From a virus: 37,324 nucleotides of DNA. Both the position numbers and the translations under genes were made by a program. The stretch spans positions 1 to 37,324 of IMG/VR virus record IMGVR_UViG_3300020424_000009, one strand, 5' to 3'. Numbering within the stretch: the first letter of the stretch is position 1; each line of letters starts with the position of its first letter. The notes beneath the pieces were generated by a model. That model had not been told where the DNA came from. It searched no databases and was given only the letters and a program-made list of their open reading frames with translations. Of the stretch, positions 14,274 through 22,225 are shown in pieces.

Positions 14274-14607
14274 CTTCTTTAGGCTCTATTACAATCATTT
14301 TATCCATATCTGGACAAACAAGGTAAAAAGGTATTTGAACTGAATTACAACTTACAATATCCTCCGGCGAAAATTCTAATACGTTTTGAGGGTGTGAATG
14401 AACTATCCCTACTATTTCTCCTTTGTCCTCTCCATCAGCAAAGTCTAATGGATCAATGATAAAGGAAGTCATTTCAAATTCATGCGAAATATTTTTGCAT
14501 TTAAAGTATTCAAATCCGTCATCTGTTTTCAAAAATAATCCACAGCACTCATTTGGTGCTTCTTCTTTAGCGTGTGCAATAGCTTGTAATTTACAAAATT
14601 CATTCAT
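14266..14607 (-). CDS. K: Tail tip assembly protein with JAMM/MPN metalloprotease domain, lambda K-like (113 aa)
   Basis: A compact JAB1/MPN domain with a full JAMM zinc site: E20 and H70-S-H72-x7-S80-x2-D83. The N-terminal E-A-P-N-E-C-C-G-L-F is the usual first strand. Lambda K (199 aa) has a second NlpC/P60 cysteine peptidase domain, which is absent here. In lambda-like phages this protein acts in tail tip assembly and may cut cell wall or assembly factors. It sits exactly between L-like and I-like genes, the lambda order. Confidence 0.9.
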   Translation of the reverse strand: MNEFCKLQAIAHAKEEAPNECCGLFLKTDDGFEYFKCKNISHEFEMTSFIIDPLDFADGEDKGEIVGIVHSHPQNVLEFSPEDIVSCNSVQIPFYLVCPDMDKMIVIEPKEDA

Positions 14608-14609
14608 AA

Positions 14610-15227
14610 TTAATTTATAAATGTGCCAACACCTTCAAAATCTTTTCTTGTGACTTGTCTTGCTGGCACTCTTTTGTTTTCCATATCAAGTCTATTTACT
14701 AATTCAAAAGATACTAAATCTCTTCTTTCTTGAATTTTTCTATCTATAAAATGTATTTCTTGTGGAAATTCGTTTGAACTTGGTGTGCCAAAAGGATTAG
14801 TATTACCAGTAAAATTGCTTGCATCTAAAGCATCTGCCGTTAGTGTTCTTCTTGTTACTTTTGCATTTAACAAGTCATTATGTGCCGTTACTAAATTAAC
14901 TGAAAGTAACAAATCTGTAACTCTAATCACAGAGCCTAATCTTGTAATACCACCTAAATTGCTCATTACTAATGTGGGTCTTGGTATTTTACCCTCACCA
15001 GAAAATTCATAACCACTTGCTTCTACTGGGAACCTCTCATAAGTATTTGACTGCCAAACTATATTTGCATAAGTATCTATATTGCCACCAGCATGGAAGC
15101 GGTAAATTGTAGGAACATTTGATGGATTGCCAGTTTCATAATGCAAACCCTCAACAAGTTCTAATTCAAACAACTCAATTATTGAGTTAGGATTTATTTT
15201 TTGTAATTCAGAATGTGGAATTGCCAT
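14610..15227 (-). CDS. L: Minor tail protein, lambda L-like, without the cysteine cluster (205 aa)
   Basis: Position between M-like and K-like genes and a start of the usual type (a polar first segment, then S-I-I-E-L-F-E-L-E-L) identify an L-type minor tail protein. It has R-F-H-A-G-G, the P-R-P-T-L-V-M-S-N segment (a widely conserved L motif) and a C-terminal P-A-R-Q-V-T-R. In lambda L the region after this has cysteines that hold an iron-sulfur cluster; this protein ends shortly after R-Q-V and has no cysteine at all. It builds the tail tip distal to the tape measure. Confidence 0.85.
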   Translation of the reverse strand: MAIPHSELQKINPNSIIELFELELVEGLHYETGNPSNVPTIYRFHAGGNIDTYANIVWQSNTYERFPVEASGYEFSGEGKIPRPTLVMSNLGGITRLGSVIRVTDLLLSVNLVTAHNDLLNAKVTRRTLTADALDASNFTGNTNPFGTPSSNEFPQEIHFIDRKIQERRDLVSFELVNRLDMENKRVPARQVTRKDFEGVGTFIN

Positions 15228-15574
15228 TATGGTTCAAAAACCTCTTCAAAAGTTAAATTCATATTTACTCTATTGTTATATGGAATTGAACTTGATCTAC
15301 GAGTACAAACAAAATTTCTTGCAGAGGATTCACCACCTATTGTGTATTGAAAAGCATCTTGATCGTCAAAACGTGCATTTAAAAATGTATTGATTGTATC
15401 TGCGTCTGTCTGTGAAATATTAAAACCAAGAGTAACTTTAAAATATCTTTTATTTGCTGCAAGTCCCCGAACTAATCTTTGTTGGTAGCCATCCCCAAGT
15501 TTTACAACAATATTATCTTGTTCTATCGTTTGAGTTTCTCCATATGCTGGTTTAATGCTTGGAAAAGTTGCCAT
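15227..15574 (-). CDS. M: Minor tail protein, lambda M-like (115 aa)
   Basis: Short beta-rich tail protein directly after the tape measure gene, as in lambda. Key parts are the early N-I-V-V-K-L-G-D-G-Y-Q-Q-R, a helix (D-A-D-T-I-N-T-F-L-N-A-R) and the closing N-M-N-L-T-F-E-E-V-F, all typical of phage minor tail M/Dit-like proteins. It probably forms the ring between tail tube and tip. It starts one base inside the tape measure stop. Confidence 0.85.
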   Translation of the reverse strand: MATFPSIKPAYGETQTIEQDNIVVKLGDGYQQRLVRGLAANKRYFKVTLGFNISQTDADTINTFLNARFDDQDAFQYTIGGESSARNFVCTRRSSSIPYNNRVNMNLTFEEVFEP

Positions 15575-17535
15575 TATGCTAATAAACCTCCATTTCTTTT
15601 TTCTCTTACAATAGTTTCTTGTACAACCAACGCTATAGTTTCCCCTAATTGTTGTGACATTGCGCTATCACCCTGGACTGAACTACCTGAGGCATCTACG
15701 GAAACATTTACTATATTTGTAATGCTATCACCTCCCCCAAGTTTACTATTAGGAATAATATTTCCAGCAGAGTTGGGAACAAATATCTCAGGGCCACGCT
15801 CTCCAACGATTGAAGCCTTGCCTACGGGTGGCCTTCCACCATTTGCAAAATTAAAAGCATTATTACCACTTAATAAACCTGATTGAAAAGGTATAAGTCC
15901 TTTATCCATGCCACCACCCAAAAGACCTCCTCCTCCTCCTCCTCCACCACCACCGAATATTCCACCAAGTGCCTTACCAAAGAAATTACCTATTCCAGAA
16001 ACTGCACGTTGAATCGCAAGTTCGGCAAGCTGTCTTTTTAGATTATTTAATACACCACTCGCAGCTTCAGCCAATGATTTAGTTCCCATGACAGCATCAG
16101 TCAGTCCAGAAACAATACCTGATTCTATATCTTGACCAATTTCCATAAATTTTTCTTTCAAATCGTCTGCTTCGCTCTTTGCATTAAATAATGAATCAGC
16201 AATATTATCTGATCCAAAACTAATCTCATCCATAAGAAAACTTGTCTCTCCTAAACTTGTATTAAATAAATCTGATATTGCAATATTATTTTCTATAGCA
16301 GTCGTTGTTGAATTTGTTTTATTCTCTAAGTTTGTAATTGGTTGCTCTGTTTTCTTCAGGTTTTTATTTAATTTATTGGCACTGTCTGATGACTCATTTA
16401 AATTTTCAGTAATTTTTTCTGTTTTTTCATCTTTTTGGTTAAGGAACTCAAGTTCTTTTGCTTCTAAAGCCTCTTTTATTTTTCTTGCTTTTATTTCTTC
16501 AAATAGCTCTTTTTCTCTTTTGCTTTCTTTTGAAAAGGGCAAAATAAATCTTTTACCTGTTTCTTCCTTAACTTGCGCTCTTGCCTCTCCTCTTGATTCC
16601 ATGGCGATATTTGCCATGTTCAATCTGCCGACTTTGTTTGCCTGACCAACCCTTTCTACAAGTTTTGTAATTTGTCCAACCGCACTTATTGCAAGATTCA
16701 GAACAGTTTTTATTTCATCTCCAAGCTCATCACCAACAGTTCTTGCGAGAGTTTCTATAGTATCAACCAGTGTGCTTAATCTTCCATTTAACGTGTCAGC
16801 CTGGGCTGTAGCACCACCAAAAAAAGCACCCCCTTCATCTGTAAGATTTAAAAATGCTTGATTCACAAGATCAGCACCAATTTTTCCTTTACGCATTGCA
16901 GATTCAAACTCCTCGCCTTGTAATCCTGTTATTCGTTTTAGTTCTGTTGTTATATCAACTCCTCTTTCTAATAATTGTAAATTTTCCTCTTGTTGCAATT
17001 TACCTTTAGCTCTTATCTGTCCAAAGGCAGTGGCGATACCAGATAAATCTGCTCCTGTTGCGCCAGCAATATCAGAAAGTCTTTTTACACTGTCAGCAAG
17101 TTCATCTGTTTCAAAACCAAAAGCTTTCAATCTTTTTGACTGTTCAATTAATTCACTACTTGTAAATGGAGTAACAGAACCAAAGTCCTGTAATTCTTTA
17201 ATAATTTTATTTGTTTTTTCTAATGAACCTGTTAATACTTCTAAACTTTTTCTTTGTGTTTCTAGTTCTGCTGTTTTAACAAAAACAAATCTTGCAGTTC
17301 CAACAACTGCTAATGCAGCAAGTAATGGTTTTAATGCACCAACTAAACCTTTAACACCAGTTTGAGCAGTTTTTGCAGACCTTCCAGTATCTCTTAAAGA
17401 TCTATTTGATTGATCTAATCGACCTTTTAATGCGTTTGTATTTTTACTTAATATTTTTGTTTGGTCATTCACCCTTTTTAAAGGATTGATGGCATTTTGT
17501 GCATCAACTATTAATCTGACTGTTGACTGTGCCAC
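15574..17535 (-). CDS. H: Tail tape measure protein (653 aa)
   Basis: Determines tail length and is threaded through the tube. GTG start at 17535 with A-T-rich leader after the T-frame stop. A long amphipathic region occupies about residues 1-60, then a hydrophobic helix (L-V-G-A-L-K-P-L-L-A-A-L-A-V-V-G), and the tape-measure core domain about 80-270 (F-G-S-V-T-P-F-T-S-S-E-L, G-F-E-T-D-E-L-A-D-S-V-K-R-L-S-D-I-A-G). A coiled-coil section lies at about 330-410, a run of glycines near 530, and a C-terminal head (S-I-V-G-E-R-G-P-E-I-F-V-P-N). With 653 residues it implies a fairly short tail. Confidence 0.92.
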   Translation of the reverse strand: MAQSTVRLIVDAQNAINPLKRVNDQTKILSKNTNALKGRLDQSNRSLRDTGRSAKTAQTGVKGLVGALKPLLAALAVVGTARFVFVKTAELETQRKSLEVLTGSLEKTNKIIKELQDFGSVTPFTSSELIEQSKRLKAFGFETDELADSVKRLSDIAGATGADLSGIATAFGQIRAKGKLQQEENLQLLERGVDITTELKRITGLQGEEFESAMRKGKIGADLVNQAFLNLTDEGGAFFGGATAQADTLNGRLSTLVDTIETLARTVGDELGDEIKTVLNLAISAVGQITKLVERVGQANKVGRLNMANIAMESRGEARAQVKEETGKRFILPFSKESKREKELFEEIKARKIKEALEAKELEFLNQKDEKTEKITENLNESSDSANKLNKNLKKTEQPITNLENKTNSTTTAIENNIAISDLFNTSLGETSFLMDEISFGSDNIADSLFNAKSEADDLKEKFMEIGQDIESGIVSGLTDAVMGTKSLAEAASGVLNNLKRQLAELAIQRAVSGIGNFFGKALGGIFGGGGGGGGGGLLGGGMDKGLIPFQSGLLSGNNAFNFANGGRPPVGKASIVGERGPEIFVPNSAGNIIPNSKLGGGDSITNIVNVSVDASGSSVQGDSAMSQQLGETIALVVQETIVREKRNGGLLA

Positions 17536-17560
17536 AAATAAAAATAACCTTTATTATATA

Positions 17561-18090
17561 TTACCTTGATTTGGCTTTTTGTCGTTGCATTTCTTTTTGC
17601 TCTCTTTCAATCTTGACTTGATAGTAAGCAGCCCAATAGATCAACTCTTCTTGAGTAATCAAGGTTCTTAGTTCATATAATGTTTTACCAAGTTCTGTTG
17701 CTAGGAAAAATTCAAAGTTTAACCAATTATCCCCTTTTATTCGTTTTTTGCTTTTGAGATATCAACCTCAATATCCATCATAAATATTTCAATATCATTC
17801 AAAACTTTCTCAGGGATTTGTCTTTGAAGCATAGGTGCATCTGACATATCAAAAGCTGGAGTGCCATCTTCTTTTTGTGCTACTTTACATAAAAGCTGTG
17901 TTGAGATAGTCAAAGCCTCATCTGTGCCAGCCAGTTGTTGAGCTTTCTGTCTATCAAATCTTGTTATGGGTGGAAAATATAAAGTTGCTAAAATTTTGCC
18001 TGATGAATCTTTAAGATCATATTTGCGCCTGGCAGTCATCTCATCTTTGAATCCACCAATGATAAGGTCTGCTGTTCTTTGAGTTGACAT
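17561..18090 (-). CDS. GT: Tail assembly chaperone GT, frameshift product (176 aa)
   Basis: Made by -1 ribosomal frameshifting at 17743-17749 near the end of the G frame. The new 60-residue T segment contains W-L-N-F-E-F-F-L, L-I-T-Q-E-E-L-I-Y-W-A-A-Y-Y and a basic end (R-Q-K-A-K-S-R). It is compact and conserved in type (Q-E-E-L-x-x-W-x-A-Y is a usual T-domain signature). In lambda the G/GT pair coats the tape measure and recruits tube subunits; position between tube and tape measure genes fits this. The T part has no start of its own. Confidence 0.85.
17737..18090 (-). CDS. G: Tail assembly chaperone G (117 aa)
   Basis: Unshifted product of the chaperone gene, ending two codons after the slippery run's first codon (A-K-N-E-stop). 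It has the expected size for gpG-like proteins: the N-terminal half contains D-L-K-D-S-S-G-K-I-L-A-T-L-Y-F-P-P, the C-terminal half is helical with an acidic end (E-I-F-M-M-D-I-E-V-D). It works with its extended GT form during tail assembly. It is located after the tail tube gene, in the lambda order. Confidence 0.85.
   Translation of the reverse strand: MSTQRTADLIIGGFKDEMTARRKYDLKDSSGKILATLYFPPITRFDRQKAQQLAGTDEALTISTQLLCKVAQKEDGTPAFDMSDAPMLQRQIPEKVLNDIEIFMMDIEVDISKAKNE
17743..17749 (-). promoter_or_regulatory. -1 programmed frameshift site (A AAA AAC)
   Basis: Read on the minus strand the G frame is TCA AAA GCA AAA AAC GAA TAA. A AAA AAC fits the X XXY YYZ slippery heptamer, and a -1 shift opens a 60-codon frame ending at 17561 with a T-domain sequence. 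I see no strong hairpin directly downstream, which is common for phage chaperone genes. Confidence 0.85.
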
Positions 18091-18117
18091 AAAAATTTGG
18101 GGTTGAAAAAGTTTTTA

Positions 18118-18537
18118 TTAAATAGCTGAAGTGATTGTTCCAGTTGGTTTGAATGTAATACTTATTGTATTAACGTCACCCAAGGCTGAACTTTGCTCAA
18201 AGTTAGTAATAATTCCATTAAAAGATATTTTTTTTGTGGCACTAGAACTATCTGGGAAAAGTTCAAAAGAAGCTGTGCCAGCATCTCCTGTAACTAAAGC
18301 ACCATCAACAAAAGTTGCAGTCTCGCCAGTTGCTGCGTCATCATAAACTAACTCAGCAGAACCTTCACCTTCAATAAGGCCACCAACAAAAGATTTAAAA
18401 GTGTCTCCTTGAGTTGTTGTTTCTTGAGTTTCTTTTGTGATACTCATAGTCCATGATCTTGTACCTAATACAGGATTGACTGATGATCCAGCATCATCAA
18501 ACTTAACCTGTCCAACATCGCCTTTTACAGCAGCCAT
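18118..18537 (-). CDS. Major tail tube protein (139 aa)
   Basis: Forms the hexameric rings of the tail tube. The chain is beta-rich with the typical features of phage tube proteins: S-W-T-M-S-I-T-K-E-T-Q-E-T-T-T-Q-G-D-T-F-K-S-F-V-G-G-L-I (a loop and strand found in many siphovirus tube proteins) and a closing I-T-F-K-P-T-G-T strand. Location just upstream of the chaperone G/GT gene is the standard one. Length is near the lower end of the family. Confidence 0.88.
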   Translation of the reverse strand: MAAVKGDVGQVKFDDAGSSVNPVLGTRSWTMSITKETQETTTQGDTFKSFVGGLIEGEGSAELVYDDAATGETATFVDGALVTGDAGTASFELFPDSSSATKKISFNGIITNFEQSSALGDVNTISITFKPTGTITSAI

Positions 18538-18566
18538 AACAATAAAAAGAAAGATTTATAAATATA

Positions 18567-18713
18567 TTAACTCTTTTCTGACTTTTTTACAGCCTTTTTT
18601 GCTGCTTGTTGTTTTTCCATATATCTTCTACATTGGTTATCCCAATACTGAGGCTCTCTTCTTCCCTTAACGGCTTCGATGACATCAAGCATTTCTTCTG
18701 TAATTTCAATCAT
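18567..18713 (-). CDS. Small charged protein in tail operon (48 aa)
   Basis: ATG at 18713 shares its base with the upstream stop (TAATG); stop at 18567-18569. An N-terminal acidic helix (I-E-I-T-E-E-M-L-D-V-I-E-A-V) is followed by R-R-E-P-Q-Y-W-D-N-Q-C-R-R-Y and a Lys/Ala-rich tail. No family known to me; it resembles small unnamed genes that sit between tail terminator and tube genes in marine phages. Coupling suggests it is translated. Confidence 0.6.
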   Translation of the reverse strand: MIEITEEMLDVIEAVKGRREPQYWDNQCRRYMEKQQAAKKAVKKSEKS

Positions 18714-19135
18714 TAAAGATCCTCATAAATATTAAATGTAATTCTTATTTGTGTTTGAAACTTACCTTCTGGACTTGATGTAAGTATTTCAGGCCCAACT
18801 GGAGAATCAAAAATTACATTGGAAACTGTGACCCTATTGTATAAGTCTCTGATTCTTTTGCCAATCGTGTAGTTTGACCCTGCCCCAATCCCTTCTTCTG
18901 TAAAAATATTTAAAACTATAAGGCCAACAATGTTATTAAAAGCATTTGTTGTATCTCCTTGAGTCAAATATTGATTGGCTCCAAAACTTGTTAAACATTG
19001 AACAAAAGTGTCCTCGGTTGTGGAATCAAATGCCATGTTGTTAAATACAACAGGTATTGCTGGACTTGAAGCAAGTTCTGTTGCCAATCTTGCCTCAATT
19101 GTGGATCTGACTGTGTTTAAATCAATAGCTGCCAT
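18713..19135 (-). CDS. Tail terminator protein, gpU-like (140 aa)
   Basis: Size, the helix-rich N-terminus (D-L-N-T-V-R-S-T-I-E-A-R-L-A-T-E-L), and the C-terminal strand pair (F-Q-T-Q-I-R-I-T-F-N-I-Y-E) fit tail terminator proteins (DUF4128-like), which cap the tail tube and connect it to the head. Context agrees: it lies after the gp10-like connector gene and before the tube gene. Assigned by fold pattern and position. Confidence 0.75.
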   Translation of the reverse strand: MAAIDLNTVRSTIEARLATELASSPAIPVVFNNMAFDSTTEDTFVQCLTSFGANQYLTQGDTTNAFNNIVGLIVLNIFTEEGIGAGSNYTIGKRIRDLYNRVTVSNVIFDSPVGPEILTSSPEGKFQTQIRITFNIYEDL

Positions 19136-19500
19136 TATGCCTTCCTAAATTCATTTGCAATGTATTGTTCTAGTTGTTTTGCAATCAACTCTGGATAACC
19201 TTTAATTGTATTTTGACGAGTTCTATAAATTCCACCCCAACTTGGAGGCAAGTTAGTTCCATAAGCAACAGGCTCTGCATATTCAATATTTGTGGAAACA
19301 ATACCAATATAAGGTTTGACTTCACTTTGCCAAGAATTTCTCAAAGTTCCACCAACTCCAGATTCGCCTTCTCTTGGTTCAAAAACAGGAGTAAATTCAA
19401 TAATATCTTTTTCTGCTTTGAAAGTTGCTTTCCTTACAACCTTTTGTACTTTTTGACCGAAGTGATTTCCGATGTCAGTTAAATTTATTTCTCTGGCCAT
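19135..19500 (-). CDS. Tail completion / neck protein, HK97 gp10-like (121 aa)
   Basis: Short basic protein with an N-terminal helix (V-Q-K-V-V-R-K-A-T-F-K-A-E-K-D-I-I-E-F-T-P-V), then G-T-L-R-N-S-W-Q and N-I-E-Y-A-E-P-V-A-Y-G-T-N, which are hallmark motifs of the HK97 gp10 family (L-R-x-S-W plus Y-A-x-x-V-E-x-G-T). It helps join tail and head. The overlap with both neighbours is one or a few bases. Confidence 0.85.
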   Translation of the reverse strand: MAREINLTDIGNHFGQKVQKVVRKATFKAEKDIIEFTPVFEPREGESGVGGTLRNSWQSEVKPYIGIVSTNIEYAEPVAYGTNLPPSWGGIYRTRQNTIKGYPELIAKQLEQYIANEFRKA

Positions 19501-19502
19501 AG

Positions 19503-19856
19503 TTACCTCAAGATAAGATCAAAACTTACTGCTGTATTATTTTGTTCATTCGTCACAACTTGAATAATTTTAAATTCAACACTGCTTATAACAACCCTAT
19601 CTTTTGTAGTTGGTACAAAGGTCAAATCCCCTGCTGATATTGTCAGCCTTTTGTCCTGGGATTCAATCAGATCATTTACCTCAGATCTGTTTACATTTGT
19701 TAACGCACCTTTGACGGTAGTATCAGATGTGGATTCTGAAATAGCTCCAGTGGTTGTGTTATAACTGCCAGCAGTTACCTGTCTGATAGTCACATCACCT
19801 CCAAGTTTGCTCAGAGTTTTTGATGCTGCCTTTTTCAGTGCGTTGGCAAGACTCAT
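19503..19856 (-). CDS. Head-tail adaptor-like protein (117 aa)
   Basis: The start is placed at 19856 (M-S-L-A-N-A-L-K-K-A-A-S-K-T-L), since the upstream extension to 19913 runs into the previous gene. The chain has G-G-D-V-T-I-R-Q-V, a G-A-x-x-x-V-x-x-S strand and an I-S-A-G-D-L-T-F-V-P segment typical of phage head-tail joining proteins. Together with the 121- and 140-residue genes it would form the neck. The start overlaps the upstream stop (ATGA). Confidence 0.75.
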   Translation of the reverse strand: MSLANALKKAASKTLSKLGGDVTIRQVTAGSYNTTTGAISESTSDTTVKGALTNVNRSEVNDLIESQDKRLTISAGDLTFVPTTKDRVVISSVEFKIIQVVTNEQNNTAVSFDLILR

Positions 19857-20098
19857 AAGAAATATGCAATAACCTGGCCACTCGCAAGAGTAATACTTGT
19901 GATCACACCACAAACTTCAGATGATGCCTTCATTGTAATGCCATTGATAGTTGCAGAACCATTTTCAGTAATATTCTCAGCAACAAAAGTTGCCTCCGCA
20001 TCTGTCAGACAATGCACCTTACCAAATCTGCCAGTATGGGCAGCCGTATCGGTAATAATAATTGCTGCTGGATATTCGTAGCCGTAGCCCATTTTCAT
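19853..20098 (-). CDS. Small head-tail region protein (81 aa)
   Basis: Begins M-K-M-G-Y-G-Y-E-Y-P-A-A-I-I-I-T-D-T-A-A-H-T-G, then a beta-strand-rich chain with G-S-A-T-I-N-G-I-T-M and a final hydrophobic strand. Such proteins of 80-100 residues occur between connector genes in marine phages and resemble small decoration or fibre proteins. No catalytic motif. Both ends overlap neighbours by four bases, so translation is coupled. Confidence 0.65.
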   Translation of the reverse strand: MKMGYGYEYPAAIIITDTAAHTGRFGKVHCLTDAEATFVAENITENGSATINGITMKASSEVCGVITSITLASGQVIAYFL

Positions 20099-20655
20099 GA
20101 CCTCTTGATTTGTAAGTTTGCTCTTCCACCTATTCTAATACCCATCAGGTAATGATCAACTATCGGTGGAATCCGATCAATACCGACTGCCCCATAAAAT
20201 CTGGGAGTTGCATTTATATTACCGATACTTACTGTTTCAAAATCTTCCAGGCCACTCAACTCCAAACCGTTCCTATTGTTGTTGAGATAAACAGCCAAGA
20301 TAACCTGTGCATTTTTTACACGATCTGGGATTTCAGTATCAGTGTAATAATCAGCAACTAATCTGTTTGGGAAAGATAAACCATAAAGGTTGGTATAGGT
20401 ATCAGGTTTGCGAACTCCCGATCTTGGCCATTCAAGTGCCTGGGTATCATCTACCCTAGCCCCCAGGAACTTTTCTCTATCAATGCGTTGTGCAGCCGTG
20501 AACAGCGCACGATTTTTATTATCGTTGCTTGAACCATCCCATGCAGCAGCATCATCACTGAGGACTAAACCCTCAATAAATGAATTTGCATCTGCAAGAG
20601 TGATATAGGTGTTTGCGTTAGCACCACCAACAGTTGCATCAAGAGTTATCGCCAT
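20095..20655 (-). CDS. Head-tail connector (DnaT-like family) protein (186 aa)
   Basis: The N-terminus carries A-N-A-N-T-Y-I-T-L-A-D-A-N-S-F-I-E and the central part A-L-F-T-A-A-Q-R-I-D-R-E-K-F-L-G, W-P-R-S-G-V; both are hallmark parts of the family often annotated as DnaT-like ssDNA-binding proteins in phages, but whose position between capsid and tail genes shows that they are head-tail connectors. The expected helical pair follows (V-K-N-A-Q-V-I-L-A-V-Y-L-N). It overlaps the small basic gene upstream. Confidence 0.85.
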   Translation of the reverse strand: MAITLDATVGGANANTYITLADANSFIEGLVLSDDAAAWDGSSNDNKNRALFTAAQRIDREKFLGARVDDTQALEWPRSGVRKPDTYTNLYGLSFPNRLVADYYTDTEIPDRVKNAQVILAVYLNNNRNGLELSGLEDFETVSIGNINATPRFYGAVGIDRIPPIVDHYLMGIRIGGRANLQIKRS

Positions 20656-20776
20656 TTAGTTTTACCTTCTTGGACTTTGGTTTTGGTTTTGGCTTTTCAA
20701 GAGTGGGAGTTAATGAAGCTACCTTTTGAGCAGCCTCATTTCTCGCTCTCATACGCCTAAATGCGTACATTGCCAT
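20639..20776 (-). CDS. Small basic protein (45 aa)
   Basis: ATG at 20776 shares a base with the stop of the decoration gene (TAATG) and its TGA lies inside the next gene. It starts M-A-M-Y-A-F-R-R-M-R-A-R, then a Lys-Pro repeat (K-P-K-P-K-P-K-S-K-K-V-K). It could bind DNA or the capsid interior. No family recognised; the TAATG coupling supports it as a gene. Confidence 0.6.
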   Translation of the reverse strand: MAMYAFRRMRARNEAAQKVASLTPTLEKPKPKPKSKKVKLNGDNS

Positions 20777-21141
20777 TAGCTTGATGCACCCTTCAGAGCA
20801 ACAAAGTTAATAACAATAGCTTCACTTAGGTTTCCAGCAGATACGTTTGAAACTGTGACCGCAAAAGAGCCTGCAGCAATCGCATTTGCATTTACCAAAT
20901 ATGAACCAGCAGTTCCAGCAGAACCATGACAAGCCACAACAACATCAGTTGCTGAAATCTTGCTGTTAGTTACCGTGAAAGATACTTCTGTGCCAGCGTC
21001 AAGCTGTGCATTGTTCATTGTGATTTGTCCCGACTCTGTATTTAGAGTTACACCTGTTGATTTGTTAGTAGCCTGAGTTACAGTACCACCACCTGTTGGC
21101 CCAACTAAAAGACCAGCAGTAACGTCAAATAAAGAAGCCAT
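20776..21141 (-). CDS. Putative head decoration protein (121 aa)
   Basis: Small Ala/Thr/Val-rich protein, beta-rich, with Q-L-D-A-G-T-E-V-S-F-T-V-T-N-S and a strand pattern typical of capsid surface proteins. It follows directly after the major capsid gene by four bases. The single Cys (V-V-A-C-H-G-S-A-G) is conserved in my memory of similar marine phage proteins, though its role is unclear. Decoration function is inferred from position and composition only. Confidence 0.6.
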   Translation of the reverse strand: MASLFDVTAGLLVGPTGGGTVTQATNKSTGVTLNTESGQITMNNAQLDAGTEVSFTVTNSKISATDVVVACHGSAGTAGSYLVNANAIAAGSFAVTVSNVSAGNLSEAIVINFVALKGASS

Positions 21142-21145
21142 GATT

Positions 21146-22183
21146 TTAGTCCTGGTTGCTTACGTTAGTCGCGCGAACGATTCCGATATTCTTTGTCTCG
21201 TACACTTTCGACCATGAACCAACTGTCTCCAACACACTTCTTGTTGGGTTTACAGTTGAAACTGCGTACTTAAGACCGACAGGGTGATAGATGTAGTGGA
21301 GATCCACTGCCATAGCTTCTTCCAAAGCAAGGATGTCTCTATCTGTTTGTGTTCTGATTGGTGCTTGCTCACCTGTAACAACTGCTCCTTGTGTAAAGAA
21401 GAATGTTGAATATTCAGTTGAAGCTCCAGATCCTGTTGTTGGAACATCATCAGAAACAATAACTCTCAATCCCATAAATGTAGGAATAGATGTTGTTCCT
21501 GGGAAAGCTCCAGCAGTTGTACCTGAAGTTGCGTCTGTATCAGGTGCGCCAGTGTTGTCGTAAATACGATCAATCGCATTTCTCTCAACCAAGTCATAGT
21601 ACACCTTTGAATGGACTGCAATGGTTGTAAGCTTGCTTCCAGCATCACCAAGTAAAGCCTGTGCCTTTGCAACGTGTCTTGGACTTAATGTTGTTGGAGA
21701 GTCACCTGATTCTGAATCAATTGTTAAATCAAATAATGCAGAACTGCTTGAGTTTGCATTGATAGAACCAAATGCACCAGTTAAACAGGAGAATAAATCT
21801 TTCTGCTTTTGGTTATTAACATAAGCAGCCATCTTCTGAGCGATAGCAGCCATTGGATCTGGGCCACCACCAACTGCAAGTGCAGCCAAATCTCTTGAAC
21901 TAAATGCACGACCTCTATGAAGAACAGCAGCGATTTGATTATCGGCTGTGATCTTGCCAGGTGTTAATGATAATGAATCTGTAAGAACTTCAAAGTCTCC
22001 AGATAAGTTAGCTTTGTAGAATGGAATCTTTACAAAGTCACCGCCTCTTTCTGCGGATAGATTTAATTCTGCTAGAGGTGTCACGACCCCACTCTGCAAG
22101 AAAGCATCTCTTTGAGTTGTTTCTTCAATCAGATAGGGTGTAAAAACCTCAGGGATAATTAAATCACTTCTTAATGTAGCCAT
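21146..22183 (-). CDS. Major capsid protein (345 aa, HK97-fold expected)
   Basis: Builds the icosahedral head. N-terminal I-I-P-E-V-F-T-P-Y and F-V-K-I-P-F-Y resemble the arm/E-loop part of capsid proteins. The central region has the peripheral helix (P-M-A-A-I-A-Q-K-M-A-A-Y-V-N-N-Q-K-Q-K-D-L) and A-K-A-Q-A-L-L-G-D. Late in the chain come G-L-R-V-I-V-S-D-D, F-F-F-T-Q-G-A-V and T-D-R-D-I-L-A-L-E-E-A-M, the usual capsid-subunit signatures. There is no protease gene nearby. Scaffold is the preceding gene. Confidence 0.92.
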   Translation of the reverse strand: MATLRSDLIIPEVFTPYLIEETTQRDAFLQSGVVTPLAELNLSAERGGDFVKIPFYKANLSGDFEVLTDSLSLTPGKITADNQIAAVLHRGRAFSSRDLAALAVGGGPDPMAAIAQKMAAYVNNQKQKDLFSCLTGAFGSINANSSSSALFDLTIDSESGDSPTTLSPRHVAKAQALLGDAGSKLTTIAVHSKVYYDLVERNAIDRIYDNTGAPDTDATSGTTAGAFPGTTSIPTFMGLRVIVSDDVPTTGSGASTEYSTFFFTQGAVVTGEQAPIRTQTDRDILALEEAMAVDLHYIYHPVGLKYAVSTVNPTRSVLETVGSWSKVYETKNIGIVRATNVSNQD

Positions 22184-22225
22184 TAAAAAATGTACTAATG
22201 ATTTTTACTTTTCGGTGACAACACC

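Noticed and set aside
15479-15886. Plus-strand open frame across the M-like and tape measure genes
   Set aside because: It is antisense to two well identified tail genes and has no initiation signal.
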